DNA of 64,000 nt from Mycobacterium pinniadriaticum (GCF_026242045.1 NZ_JAPJDO010000013.1:62001-126000); one strand, 5' to 3'. Shown: positions 41,857 to 51,458, counted from the first letter of the stretch. Made by a program: numbers and translations. The notes: generated from the sequence alone by a model not told the origin.

Positions 41857-44811
41857 GTGTTCGCCTGGTGGGGTCGAAAGGTGTACCGCTATCGGTACAT
41901 CGTGATCGCTGTCATGGTCGCGCTGTGCCTCGGCGGGGGAATCTACGGATCCAGCCTCGGCCAGCACGTCACCCAAAGCGGTTTCTACGACGAAGGCAGC
42001 CAGTCGGTCGAGGCGTCACTGCTCGGCGATGAGGCCTACGGCCGTGATCGCGCCAGCCACGTGGTGGCGATCCTGACCCCGCCCGACGGCGAGAAGGTCA
42101 CCGACCCGGCCTGGCAAAAGACGGTAACCGCCGAGCTGGACGCGGTGGTCAAGGACAATCCTGATCAGATTGTCAGTTGGGTCGGCTGGCTGAAAGCCCC
42201 CGACAGCACGTCCGAGACTGTGCAGCAGATGAAGACCGCGGATCTGCGGCACACATTTGTCAGCATCCCGATCAAGGGCGATGACGACGACTCCATTCTG
42301 AAGAACTATCAGTCCGTCGAGCCCGCACTGAAGAAGCTCAACGACGGTGACATCCAGCTGGCTGGGTTGGAGCCGCTGGCCAGTGAACTCACCGGCACCA
42401 TCGGCACGGACCAGAAGCGAGCCGAGATCGCGATCGTTCCCCTGGTAGCGGTCGTCCTGTTTTTCGTGTTCGGCGGTGTCATCGCCGCCTCCCTGCCCGC
42501 GATCGTGGGTGGTCTCACCATCGCGGGCGCACTGGGAATCCTGCGCTTCACTGCGGAGTTCGGTCCCGTCAATTTCTTCGCCCAACCGGTCGTGACGATG
42601 ATGGGCTTCGGCATCGCGATCGACTACGGGCTGTTCATCGTCAGCCGGTTCCGCGAGGAGATCGCCGAGGGCTATGACACCGAGGCCGCGGTACGCCGAA
42701 CGGTGATGACATCCGGCCGGACGGTTGCGTTCTCCGCGGTGATCATCGTGGCCTCGTCCCTGCCGCTGCTGCTGATCCCGCTCGGATTCCTCAAGTCCAT
42801 CACCTACGCGATCATCGCCTCGGTGCTGCTGGCCGCATTCCTGTCCATCACCGTGCTGCCTGCGACGCTGGGCATCCTCGGGCGCAATGTCGACGCGCTC
42901 GGCGTACGCACCCTGTTACGGGTGCCATTCCTGGCGAACTGGACGTTCTCACGACGGATCATCGACTGGTTCGCGGAGAAGACCCAGAAGACCAAGACCC
43001 GCGAGGAAGTGGAGCGCGGATTCTGGGGCAGGCTGGTCAACGTCGTGATGAAGCGGCCGATCGCGTTCGCGGTGCCGATTCTGATCGCGATGGTCCTGAT
43101 GGTCATACCGCTGGGGCAGCTAGCACTGGGCGGCATGAGTGAGAAGTACCTGCCACCGGACAATCCGGTGCGCCAAGCCCAGGAAGAGTTCGACAAGCAG
43201 TTTCCCGGCTTCCGCACCGAGCCGATCACGCTGGTGATCCGCGGCGATGATGGCAAACCCGTCACCGAGCAGCAGCTCGCGGATATTCGCGCCAAGGCCG
43301 AGACGATATCCGGATTCACCGGTTCCGACGACCCGTCTTCGATGTGGCAGGAACGATCCGCTCAGGACGACGGCTCCAAGGACCCGTCTGTCAGGGTGCT
43401 GCAGAACGGCCTGGTCGACAGCGGCAATGCGGCGAAGAAGATCGACGAGCTACGCGCATTGACACCACCACACGGCACCCAGGTATTCGTCGGTGGAACG
43501 CTCGCGCTGGCCCAGGACAGCATTCACAGTCTGTTCACCAACCTGCCGCTGATGGTGCTGATCCTGGTGATAACCACCACGATCTTGATGTTCCTGGCAT
43601 TCGGGTCGATCGTGCTGCCGATCAAGGCGGCGTTGATGAGCGCGCTGACCCTGGGTTCGACCATGGGCATCCTCAGCTGGATGTTCATCGACGGTCATGG
43701 GTCGGGCCTGATGAATTACACCCCGCAACCCTTGTTCTCACCGATGATCGGACTGATCATCGCGATCATCTGGGGTCTGTCGACGGACTACGAAGTGTTC
43801 CTGGTGTCCCGCATGGTGGAAGCCCGCGAACGAGGCATGTCCACCGCCGAGGCGATCCGAATCGGCACCGCCACCACCGGCCGGCTGATCACCGGCGCCG
43901 CGCTGGTCCTGGCCGTGGTGGCCGGTGCGTTCGCGTTCTCCGACCTGGTGATGATGAAGTACCTGGCGTTCGGCCTGCTGATCGCGCTGCTGCTGGATGC
44001 CACCGTCGTTCGGATGTTCCTGGTGCCGGCGATCATGAAGCTTCTCGGTGACGACTGCTGGTGGGCGCCGCGGTGGATGAAGCGGCTGCAGAACAAGATC
44101 GGGCTTGGCGAGACCCATCTGCCCGACGAACGCAAGCGTCCGATCGTGCGCGAGCCGGCCGACGCGCTGGTCGGTGCGGGCGCCCCCGTTTCGGCCGCCG
44201 AGGCCCGCCCCGTGCCCGACCCGACCCATCCCGGCGCCGAGGTCCGGCCGCGGCCACGGGTAGTGGGACGCGCGGAGTACCGCCCGCCGTCGCCGAAGAA
44301 TGCCCCATCCGCGGCGGGCACCGCCCGGATGCCGGATGCCGGCGAGTCGGTCGGCGGAGCGATCGCCGAGGCGCCCACAACCCGGTTCTCGGTGGCCAAG
44401 AACGCGGTCAAGAACGCGGTGAACAACGCCGCGTCGGCGGCCAGGTCCAGTCGTCCGCCGGCCCCACCGGCACCGGAACGGGAAATCGAGTCGTGGCTGG
44501 GCGAACTCCGCGGCAAGCAACCACCTTCCCCGCCTGCCCAGCCGTCGGCCGAACCGACCCAGACGATGCCGGCCCCCGAGGACGCCACCACCGCCATTCC
44601 CGCCCAGCGTGAGCAGAACGGAACCGACGAGGTCTCACCCGCGGTCAGCGCCGAGGAGACCCGCGCCATTCCGGTGAGCCGGCCCGAGCAGGGTGACTCC
44701 GAGGTCGCGACCGAGAAACTGAACTCACGTGGCAAGAAAGAGGGCGAGGAGCGCCGCCGCGGCGGCGGGGTCAGCGCGCAAGATCTGCTGCGCCGCGAGG
44801 GCCGCCTCTAG
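41857..44811 (+). CDS. mmpL3: Trehalose monomycolate transporter MmpL3
   Basis: This 984-residue RND-family transporter flips or exports trehalose monomycolate to the periplasm and is essential in mycobacteria. Twelve transmembrane segments are recognisable. The proton-relay pairs Asp256-Tyr257 (GIAIDYGLF) and Asp644-Tyr645 (LSTDYEVF) are present. Two periplasmic porter domains lie between membrane segments 1-2 and 7-8. From about residue 735 a long Pro/Arg-rich cytoplasmic tail follows, ending LLRREGRL. The GTG at 41857 has TAGGAG upstream. It follows trmB and the NYN gene in one transcription unit. It is the target of several inhibitor classes. Confidence 0.97.
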   Translation: MFAWWGRKVYRYRYIVIAVMVALCLGGGIYGSSLGQHVTQSGFYDEGSQSVEASLLGDEAYGRDRASHVVAILTPPDGEKVTDPAWQKTVTAELDAVVKDNPDQIVSWVGWLKAPDSTSETVQQMKTADLRHTFVSIPIKGDDDDSILKNYQSVEPALKKLNDGDIQLAGLEPLASELTGTIGTDQKRAEIAIVPLVAVVLFFVFGGVIAASLPAIVGGLTIAGALGILRFTAEFGPVNFFAQPVVTMMGFGIAIDYGLFIVSRFREEIAEGYDTEAAVRRTVMTSGRTVAFSAVIIVASSLPLLLIPLGFLKSITYAIIASVLLAAFLSITVLPATLGILGRNVDALGVRTLLRVPFLANWTFSRRIIDWFAEKTQKTKTREEVERGFWGRLVNVVMKRPIAFAVPILIAMVLMVIPLGQLALGGMSEKYLPPDNPVRQAQEEFDKQFPGFRTEPITLVIRGDDGKPVTEQQLADIRAKAETISGFTGSDDPSSMWQERSAQDDGSKDPSVRVLQNGLVDSGNAAKKIDELRALTPPHGTQVFVGGTLALAQDSIHSLFTNLPLMVLILVITTTILMFLAFGSIVLPIKAALMSALTLGSTMGILSWMFIDGHGSGLMNYTPQPLFSPMIGLIIAIIWGLSTDYEVFLVSRMVEARERGMSTAEAIRIGTATTGRLITGAALVLAVVAGAFAFSDLVMMKYLAFGLLIALLLDATVVRMFLVPAIMKLLGDDCWWAPRWMKRLQNKIGLGETHLPDERKRPIVREPADALVGAGAPVSAAEARPVPDPTHPGAEVRPRPRVVGRAEYRPPSPKNAPSAAGTARMPDAGESVGGAIAEAPTTRFSVAKNAVKNAVNNAASAARSSRPPAPPAPEREIESWLGELRGKQPPSPPAQPSAEPTQTMPAPEDATTAIPAQREQNGTDEVSPAVSAEETRAIPVSRPEQGDSEVATEKLNSRGKKEGEERRRGGGVSAQDLLRREGRL

Positions 44812-44894
44812 TTTCGACTCGAGCCCGGCGGGGAATATTGGCCTCTCCGTGAATATTTGCTGTGCCAAGCGCTGCCCGATGCGCGGTCGTCTGT

Positions 44895-44902
44895 TATATA
44901 TA
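44895..44902 (+). promoter_or_regulatory. Possible -10 element upstream of the repeat protein
   Basis: The 151 bp between mmpL3 and the repeat protein hold TTATATATAG around 44894-44903, the most AT-rich spot nearby and a good -10 candidate. The -35 region is poor. GAATATT occurs twice (44834, 44851). A minimal ATG-TAA lies at about 44920. No hairpin terminator for mmpL3 is obvious. Confidence 0.35.
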
Positions 44903-44962
44903 GGCCGAACCGTTCTTCACATGTAACTTCTAGCAAATTCACAGGGAACCCTTGGGGGGGCC

Positions 44963-47900
44963 GTGGCGAGTCAGCGCCGCTCAAGTCCACGCGCTCATCG
45001 GTCGCGTCAACGCGGACACGATGTGCGTCACAAGAAGCCGAATCGCCTCCAGCGGTACCGGTGGCTGGGCGCTGGCGCGATCGCACTGGGTATCGGCGCA
45101 GCCCTGGCCGGCGGATCGGGTGTCGCACACGCCGAGGGCAAGTCAGACGCCGGTTCGGCCGGCCCGTCGGCTCGTTCGTCAGCAACCGGGTCATCGGCAG
45201 CGCGACCCGGTGATCGCTCCGTATCGACGAAGCCACGGCGTATAAGCACTCCGAGGGCCTCCCTGGCCGGCTCCGCCAGGAACCCGTCCTCCGCGGGGAC
45301 AGCCCGAAGTGCTCGGCCTTCGCCGAGGATCCCGACCCCGGCCACCCCGAGTGCCGAGGTGCTCGCGACAGCCCTGGCAGCCGCAACGCGCCGCGAGGCC
45401 GGTGATGTCCGCATCGCCGCGCCGGCGGCGACGACGTCGGTGGCGAACGCCATGGCTCCTGCCAACCCGGTATCAGAACTCGAACGAGAGCAGGCCGTTA
45501 CCGACATCAACATGTCGGTCGGCTGGGTGCCCGGGGTGGGGACGCTCGTCAATGGGTTGAGCCTGGTGGCGGATTTCCTCGACTTCACCATCGCGGCCTT
45601 ACAAGGCGACTTCGCCGATATGCGCGATGAGATCGGCGATATGACCCTCGACGTCATCGGGATGATTCCGATCGTCGGCGCGCCCTTGGCGGCGACGATC
45701 CACCGGGCCGTGGCGCCGGTCGTCACGCCATCGAACCATGCTCCCAACGCGGTCAACGACAGCTTTGCCACCGACGAGAACACCCAGCTGACGGGCAATG
45801 TGTTGACCAACGACACTGACGCCGACGGTGACGTCCTGACCGCCGCCGTGGACACTGCGCCCGGCCACGGCGCACTCATTCTCAACCCCGACGGATCATT
45901 CACCTACACACCGGCTGAAAACTTCTACGGCGCCGATGGCTTCAGCTACACCGTCACCGATGACGAGGGCGCCACCGCAGTCGGCACTGCCACGATCACC
46001 GTCAACTACGTCCCTCCGCCACCCGTCGTCGACCAGCAGCATCCATACTCGGTCGACGGAACCGACCCCGAGACCGGGAAGATCAGCGGGCACTTCAACG
46101 TCACCCACGACAAGCCTGTGACCTATCGCCTCGACACCCCACCGGATCCAGCGTTGGGCACATTCGAGCTGAATGAGCAGACCGGGGAATGGACGTTCAC
46201 CCCGAATCCGCGCACCCGTGTCCTCGCCGGCTACTTCGAACCGAATTTTCCTGCCGCGGTGACGCTTACGTTCGCGGTCACTGCCACCGACGGTACTGCC
46301 AGTACCACGCCGATCGTGGTCGCGGAGAACATCGCCGGCTCACCGAGTGCCGCGCTCGCGTTGCCGGCTGGGATGTCGCCGGTGCTGTCCTTTCTTGATC
46401 CCGGCACGGGTGACGTCTACATCTTCGGTTACACCGGGGATGCGTACAATCCTGGCACCGAACAAGAGTTCTCGTCCATAACTGCGGTCATCCACAGCGA
46501 CGGCAGCTACAACATCCGCACCGACGGCGACGGGGCCAAGGGCGTGGCGTACGGGACGTTCGTTGTCGGGGACACCGCCTATCTGATGACGCTTACCGCA
46601 GGTTCGGATTCCAGCATCCAGACCCATCTATCACAGGTTGGACCCAACGGGCTGACGCCGGTCGGCGATCCTATTCCGGGCCTTGCCATTATCAACTTTG
46701 ACGCGCTTGAATTCCTTGCTCCGATCCTCGCCGGCGAAACCGCCTATCTGGTGACCACCGACTATGTATCGGGCTCCCAGACCCACCTGACGGAGATAGC
46801 CGCCGACGGCGGCACGCTGACCACGTCTGTTCCCGGCGCAATGCATCGTGATCCGATCGTCGTGGGCGATACGACCTACGTGCTGACGGAGTCGAGCGAT
46901 GACGAGACCGGTTACGAAACCCACGTCACGGCGCTGGGTCCCGGCGGTCTAACCACGACGTCCGTGCCCGGATATACGTCCCACGATCCGATCGTCATCG
47001 GCGATACCATCTATGTGCTGACGACATCAGGCAGGTATGAGACCGGTTACGAAACCCACGTCACGGCGCTAGGTCCCAACGCTGTGACAGATACGATGTC
47101 GATTCCCGGGTCGATAGAAAGCGATCCGGTCGTCATCGGCGATACCACCTACGTGCTCATCACCCCGTATTCACGCATTGTGACCCATGTTTTGGCATTG
47201 ACGCCCGGTGGTGCGACACCCGTGGGGTCCATTGCCGGTGTGCTGAGCGGCGATCCGATCGTGGTTGGCGACACCACGTACCTGCTCTCAAGGACGGGTG
47301 AGGACAAAGCAACCTGGCGGACGTGGGTGACGACTTTGACACCGACGCTCGGCGGCGTGACAGTAGTCGGCGACCCTGTTCCCGGATATCTGCCGGGAAA
47401 TAGCCACCAGTTCGTCGTCGGCGACACCACCTACCTGGTGACGCAAACCTGGGATTCCTCCTCTGGCGACCAGACCCACCTTCTGGCCCTCGGACCCGAG
47501 GGCTTGACGCCCATCGGCGATGGGATACCCGGCAATAATCCGGTCGTTATCGTCGCCGGCGATAACATCTACCTGGCTACGACGACGAGCACGTATTCCG
47601 ATTCCGAATTTCACTATCAGACCCATCTGGCGGCGCTGACAGCGGGCGGCCTGTCCCCGGTGCCAGGCTCGTTCCCCGGCTCCGTCAATCACGATCCGAT
47701 CGTGGTCGGCGATACCACCTACTTGGTAACGACGACGGGCACTTCGGATTCTGGCCTGCACAACCAGCTGATAGAGGTGGGGCCCGACGGCCCGGCACCG
47801 GTCGGCGGTCTCATTCCCGGCCGGGTACGCGCAGATGTCATCCTTGTGGGTAATACCACCTATCTGGTGACAGAGACAGGCGATGACGAGTCCGGCTATG

Positions 47901-48547
47901 AGACCCATCTGATGGCGCTGGGTCCCGACGATGTGGCACCGGTAACCATCGTCATTCCCGGTCGTCGGGACACTTACAACAATCTGGCGTTCCCGCTGAT
48001 CGTCGTGGACGACACCACTTACTTGGTGACCCAGACCGGCGAGCTCGAAACCGTTCACACCTACTTCACGGCAATCACGCCAGATGGGGTGACAGCACCC
48101 AGCGCCGCCATCCCCGGTGAGGCGCGTTGGTCGCCCGACACCTTCGATGCGATCATCGTCGTCGGCGAAACCACCTACGTGTTGACAAATGAGTGGCGCA
48201 GCAATGGCGGCGATACGTATTACCCTGGCCAGGCCCATCTCACTGTGCTGACACCCGAGGGCGTCACACCGCTCAATGACGATCTGACGCCAGGCGATCC
48301 GTGGCAGATCGTCATTGGCGACACCACGTACCTGATGATGTATTCAGGCGATTCTGAGTCCGGCGGCCAGGTCAACATTACGGCCTTGACACCAGACGGC
48401 CCCGTACCGGAGGCCGACTCGTTCGCCGGGGGATCGATTCGAAATATTGGCGATGTGGTCTTCGTCGTCGGCGATACCGCATATCTGACGACGACCGGAG
48501 GTGTGTGGGCGATCGCCGTCGACGGGGCCGGCACACAAATCCTCTGA
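44963..48547 (+). CDS. Large secreted VCBS/beta-propeller repeat protein
   Basis: This 1194-residue protein starts with a basic region and signal sequence (hydrophobic about 34-52, AHA at 55-57). A low-complexity Ser/Arg/Ala stretch follows. About residues 255-350 hold a VCBS/cadherin-like domain (NAVNDSF..DENTQLTGNVLTNDTDADGD). A second related domain spans about 355-455. From about 490 to the end there are 14 repeats with core V(V/I)GDTTYLV at residues near 534, 589, 632, 677, 723, 767, 817, 863, 913, 960, 1013, 1065, 1116 and 1168. That suggests two seven-bladed propellers. M. tuberculosis has nothing here. Surface or wall location is inferred; function unknown. GTG start at 44963. Confidence 0.85.
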   Translation: MASQRRSSPRAHRSRQRGHDVRHKKPNRLQRYRWLGAGAIALGIGAALAGGSGVAHAEGKSDAGSAGPSARSSATGSSAARPGDRSVSTKPRRISTPRASLAGSARNPSSAGTARSARPSPRIPTPATPSAEVLATALAAATRREAGDVRIAAPAATTSVANAMAPANPVSELEREQAVTDINMSVGWVPGVGTLVNGLSLVADFLDFTIAALQGDFADMRDEIGDMTLDVIGMIPIVGAPLAATIHRAVAPVVTPSNHAPNAVNDSFATDENTQLTGNVLTNDTDADGDVLTAAVDTAPGHGALILNPDGSFTYTPAENFYGADGFSYTVTDDEGATAVGTATITVNYVPPPPVVDQQHPYSVDGTDPETGKISGHFNVTHDKPVTYRLDTPPDPALGTFELNEQTGEWTFTPNPRTRVLAGYFEPNFPAAVTLTFAVTATDGTASTTPIVVAENIAGSPSAALALPAGMSPVLSFLDPGTGDVYIFGYTGDAYNPGTEQEFSSITAVIHSDGSYNIRTDGDGAKGVAYGTFVVGDTAYLMTLTAGSDSSIQTHLSQVGPNGLTPVGDPIPGLAIINFDALEFLAPILAGETAYLVTTDYVSGSQTHLTEIAADGGTLTTSVPGAMHRDPIVVGDTTYVLTESSDDETGYETHVTALGPGGLTTTSVPGYTSHDPIVIGDTIYVLTTSGRYETGYETHVTALGPNAVTDTMSIPGSIESDPVVIGDTTYVLITPYSRIVTHVLALTPGGATPVGSIAGVLSGDPIVVGDTTYLLSRTGEDKATWRTWVTTLTPTLGGVTVVGDPVPGYLPGNSHQFVVGDTTYLVTQTWDSSSGDQTHLLALGPEGLTPIGDGIPGNNPVVIVAGDNIYLATTTSTYSDSEFHYQTHLAALTAGGLSPVPGSFPGSVNHDPIVVGDTTYLVTTTGTSDSGLHNQLIEVGPDGPAPVGGLIPGRVRADVILVGNTTYLVTETGDDESGYETHLMALGPDDVAPVTIVIPGRRDTYNNLAFPLIVVDDTTYLVTQTGELETVHTYFTAITPDGVTAPSAAIPGEARWSPDTFDAIIVVGETTYVLTNEWRSNGGDTYYPGQAHLTVLTPEGVTPLNDDLTPGDPWQIVIGDTTYLMMYSGDSESGGQVNITALTPDGPVPEADSFAGGSIRNIGDVVFVVGDTAYLTTTGGVWAIAVDGAGTQIL
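46904..47070 (+). repeat. Exact 32-bp direct repeat marking a duplicated blade
   Basis: The 32 bases at 46904-46935 recur unchanged at 47039-47070, 135 bp (45 codons) later, in the same reading frame of the repeat protein. They encode the ETGYETHVTA part of repeats 3 and 4. Identity at the DNA level, including third positions, points to a recent in-frame duplication. Confidence 0.8.
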
Positions 48548-48611
48548 TCGCCCAAACCGACAAATCGCCGCGAAAGCTCAAGTGAATCCTGACATTTCGT
48601 CAATCCGGGCG
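48548..48611 (-). repeat. Intergenic 3'-end repeat, copy 3 of 3
   Basis: This third copy begins on the base after the TGA of the repeat protein and ends 4 bp from the TAG of the minus-strand Rv0205-like gene. It is in the same orientation relative to that gene as the other two copies are to theirs. CGCCC/GGGCG ends could pair weakly. It is more diverged in its distal half than copies 1 and 2. Confidence 0.6.
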
Positions 48612-48615
48612 TGAG

Positions 48616-49767
48616 CTACTCCTGATCGCGTTTAGGCGGCACCACATCGGGTGCGGCGTCGATCACGACGCCATCCTGCGCCTCGAGTTCGGCCGCTTCT
48701 TCGGCCGGATCCTCGGCCACCAGTACCCGGATCGCGCTGTTGAGGAAGGCCACCAACGGAACCGCCAGCAGCGCGCCGACGATGCCGGCCAGCACGCCGC
48801 CGGCCGTGATCGCGAGCACGATCGCCAGCGGGTGGATGGACACCGCGCGGCCCATGACCAGCGGCTGCAGAATGTGGGCCTCCAACTGCTGCACCGCGAT
48901 GATCAGCCCGAGCGTGATCAGGGCGTAGACCACGCCCTTGGCCAGCAGTGCGACCACCACGGCGAGGAAACCACTGATCACGGCGCCCACCAGTGGGATA
49001 AAAGCGCCGAGGAAGACCAGCGAGGCCAGTGGCAGCGCCAGCGGGATCCCCATGATCGCCAGGCCGGTGCCGATACCTACCGCGTCCACCAGCGCCACCA
49101 GGAACGTGGCCCGCACATAGCCGATCAACGATCCGAATCCGGCTCGGCCCGCCTCCCGTACCCGCTCGCGGGTGCCCGACGGGACGATCCTGGTGACGAA
49201 GTCGTAGATGTTGCGGCCGCCGTGCAACAGGAAGATCAGTGTGAACAGCACCAGAAACGCGCCGGTGATGATCTCGGTCAGCGTGGCGGCGGTGGACAAC
49301 GCGCCGGTGGTCAACTTCTCCTGGTTGTCCTGCAAGGCCTTGATCGCGGTGTCGCCGGCGTTGTCGATCTGTTCGCGGCTCAGGTGTAGCGGGCCCTCGA
49401 TGAGCCAGTTGCGAAGGCCGTCGATACTGCGGGTGACCTGTTCCACCAGGCCCGGGAGACCTGAAACGAATTGGCTGACAACAAAAGTCATGATCCCGCC
49501 GAATACCCCGAAGCCGCCGAGGAGCACCAGGGCCACCGCACCGCCCCGCGGCGCACCCCGTCGGTCCAGCCAGTCGACGGCGGGCAGCATCAGCGCGGTC
49601 ACCATGGTGGCCAGCGCCACCGGCACAACGATGACCTGAAGCTTGGCGACCGACCACAGCAACGCCGCGATGAAGCCGCCGATCACCAGCAAACGCCATG
49701 CCCAGGCTGCGGCTTTGCGGACGAGGGGATCGACGGATTCGTCGTCCGAAGCGCGGGTCGCCGGCAT
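48616..49767 (-). CDS. AI-2E transporter family (PerM-like) membrane protein (Rv0205)
   Basis: This 383-residue polytopic protein belongs to the AI-2E/PerM family. About seven to eight hydrophobic segments are visible, including [46 protein letters not shown] and the family-typical [23 protein letters not shown]. It ends in an acidic cytoplasmic tail. Members are putative exporters or permeases; no substrate can be assigned. The ATG at 49767 (MPATRAS) is preferred; a longer frame reaches 49815. It is divergent from the Rv0204c-like gene by 80 bp. Position matches Rv0205, which in M. tuberculosis directly adjoins mmpL3. Confidence 0.9.
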   Translation of the reverse strand: MPATRASDDESVDPLVRKAAAWAWRLLVIGGFIAALLWSVAKLQVIVVPVALATMVTALMLPAVDWLDRRGAPRGGAVALVLLGGFGVFGGIMTFVVSQFVSGLPGLVEQVTRSIDGLRNWLIEGPLHLSREQIDNAGDTAIKALQDNQEKLTTGALSTAATLTEIITGAFLVLFTLIFLLHGGRNIYDFVTRIVPSGTRERVREAGRAGFGSLIGYVRATFLVALVDAVGIGTGLAIMGIPLALPLASLVFLGAFIPLVGAVISGFLAVVVALLAKGVVYALITLGLIIAVQQLEAHILQPLVMGRAVSIHPLAIVLAITAGGVLAGIVGALLAVPLVAFLNSAIRVLVAEDPAEEAAELEAQDGVVIDAAPDVVPPKRDQE

Positions 49768-49834
49768 GCGGCCCAGCGTAACCGGCACGTGCAGATATCC
49801 CGCGCCGAACACCATCGATGCCGCCCCGCCCGGT

Positions 49835-49840
49835 TACCCT
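49835..49840 (+). promoter_or_regulatory. -10 element for a leaderless transcript
   Basis: TACCCT fits TANNNT and ends 7 bp before the GTG at 49848. There is no Shine-Dalgarno. This spacing is characteristic of mycobacterial leaderless mRNAs that start at the first base of the start codon. Confidence 0.5.
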
Positions 49841-49847
49841 GATCTGC

Positions 49848-51026
49848 GTGTCCTATGACGCGCCGGTCAATACCGCCCGCGAGGAACACGAACCCCCGGC
49901 ACGCGGGAAGTACTGGTGGGTCCGCTGGGCGGTACTCGTCGTCGCGCTGATCGTGCTGGCCGTGGAGGCCACCCTGGTGTGGGATCAGCTGGCCAAAGCC
50001 TGGATGAGCCTGACCTCGGCGAATGCCTGGTGGGTTCTCGCGGCGATCGTCGTCGCACTTGCGTCGATGCACAGCTTCGCCCAGATCCAGCGGACGCTAC
50101 TGCGATCGGCCGGGGTCATCGTCCACCAGTGGCGTTCCGAAGCGGCGTTCTACGCCGGCAACGCGCTGAGCACCACGATGCCCGGCGGGCCGGTGCTGTC
50201 AGCCACCTTCATCTACCGCCAGCAGCGCACCTGGGGCGCATCCCCGGTGGTCGCGTCCTGGCAGTTGGTGATGTCCGGGGCACTGCAGATCGTCGGGCTG
50301 GCGCTGCTGGGCCTCGGCGGCGCATTCCTGTTGGGCGCCAAGAACAATCCCTTCTCGTTGCTGTTCACCCTCGGCGGGTTCATCGCCTTGGTCCTGCTCG
50401 CTCAGGCCGTGGCCACCCGCCCCGAACTCATCGACGGTATCGGGGTCAGGGTGCTGGGATGGGTCAACTCCGTGCGCGGCAAGCACGCGGACACCGGTTT
50501 GCACAAATGGCGGGAGACGCTGCGCCAACTCGAATCGGTCAGCCTTAGCCGCCGCGAACTGGGGGTGGCGTTCGGTTGGTCGTACTTCAACTGGGTCGCC
50601 GACGTCGCGTGCCTGGCCTTCGCCGCCTACGCGGCCGGCGGCAAACCCTCGCTGGCCGGCATCACCGTGGCTTACGCCGCCGCCCGAGCGGTCGGATCGA
50701 TCCCGCTGATGCCCGGTGGCCTGCTGGTGGTGGAGGCCGTCCTGGTTCCCGGCCTGGTGTCGAGCGGGATGGCGCTACCCGACGCCATCTCCGCGATGCT
50801 GATCTACCGGCTCGTGAGCTGGATCTTCATCTCGGCGATCGGCTGGGTGGTGTTCTTCTTCATGTTCCGCACCGAGGGAGCGCTCGACCGTGGCGCTGTC
50901 GTCGATGAACTGGGCTTAGCCAACGACGATGACGGTGACCAGGCGGTGAACGACCCGGGCGACACCGCATTGCAGGGCCCGGTGCCACCACCGTGCCCGG
51001 GCTCGGATGACGAGACCCGCCACTGA
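49848..51026 (+). CDS. YbhN/LPG-synthase-type membrane protein (Rv0204c)
   Basis: This 392-residue membrane protein of the UPF0104/lysylphosphatidylglycerol synthase transmembrane family has about eight hydrophobic segments. The conserved block AARAVGSIPLMPGGLLVVEAVLV matches the family's P-x-x-P-G-G-x-G-x-x-E-like motif. It ends in an acidic, Pro-rich tail. Such proteins may flip lipids, but this is not established. The start is the GTG at 49848 (VSYDAPVN), which looks leaderless. The DUF3054 gene begins 18 bp downstream. It corresponds to Rv0204c by position and type. Confidence 0.87.
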   Translation: MSYDAPVNTAREEHEPPARGKYWWVRWAVLVVALIVLAVEATLVWDQLAKAWMSLTSANAWWVLAAIVVALASMHSFAQIQRTLLRSAGVIVHQWRSEAAFYAGNALSTTMPGGPVLSATFIYRQQRTWGASPVVASWQLVMSGALQIVGLALLGLGGAFLLGAKNNPFSLLFTLGGFIALVLLAQAVATRPELIDGIGVRVLGWVNSVRGKHADTGLHKWRETLRQLESVSLSRRELGVAFGWSYFNWVADVACLAFAAYAAGGKPSLAGITVAYAAARAVGSIPLMPGGLLVVEAVLVPGLVSSGMALPDAISAMLIYRLVSWIFISAIGWVVFFFMFRTEGALDRGAVVDELGLANDDDGDQAVNDPGDTALQGPVPPPCPGSDDETRH

Positions 51027-51044
51027 TTGTGCTTGGATCCGAGC

Positions 51045-51422
51045 ATGGCAGTTCGTACCGACCCCCGGCCCGCGGTTGCGGCGCTCGCCGGGGATGTCCT
51101 CTGTGTGCTGGTGTTCTGCGCGCTCGGCCGCCGCAGCCACGCTGAGGGGCTGACGCTCTCCGGAATCGCCGAGACCGCATGGCCGTTTCTGTCCGGCACC
51201 GTGATCGGCTGGCTGATCTCCCGTGGCTGGCGGGCACCGACCGCCGTCGCGCCGACCGGTGTCATCGTGTGGCTATCCACCGTCGTCGTCGGAATGTTGC
51301 TGCGCAAAGCCAGTTCTCAGGGAGTCGCGGCCAGCTTCATCGTCGTCGCGTCGGTGGTGACCGCACTGCTGCTGGTGGGATGGCGAGGAATCGCCGCGGC
51401 GATCCGCAAGCGCAGCCGCTAA
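51045..51422 (+). CDS. DUF3054 family membrane protein
   Basis: This 125-residue protein of the DUF3054 family has about four hydrophobic segments (AALAGDVLCVLVFCALG, AWPFLSGTVIGWLI, AVAPTGVIVWLSTVVVGML and ASFIVVASVVTALLLVGW) and a Lys/Arg tail. Function unknown. ATG at 51045 is preferred over an earlier in-frame start at 51027. It is probably cotranscribed with the Rv0204c-like gene. A long imperfect hairpin separates it from the convergent histidine kinase. Confidence 0.82.
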   Translation: MAVRTDPRPAVAALAGDVLCVLVFCALGRRSHAEGLTLSGIAETAWPFLSGTVIGWLISRGWRAPTAVAPTGVIVWLSTVVVGMLLRKASSQGVAASFIVVASVVTALLLVGWRGIAAAIRKRSR

Positions 51423-51458
51423 GCGACCAGTTCGACGACGATGCGCAACGAACCCGAC

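Noticed and set aside
49768..49815. Longer N-terminus for the Rv0205-like protein
   Set aside because: The extra 16 residues overlap the promoter region of the divergent gene, and MPATRAS at 49767 gives the expected cytosolic N-terminus.
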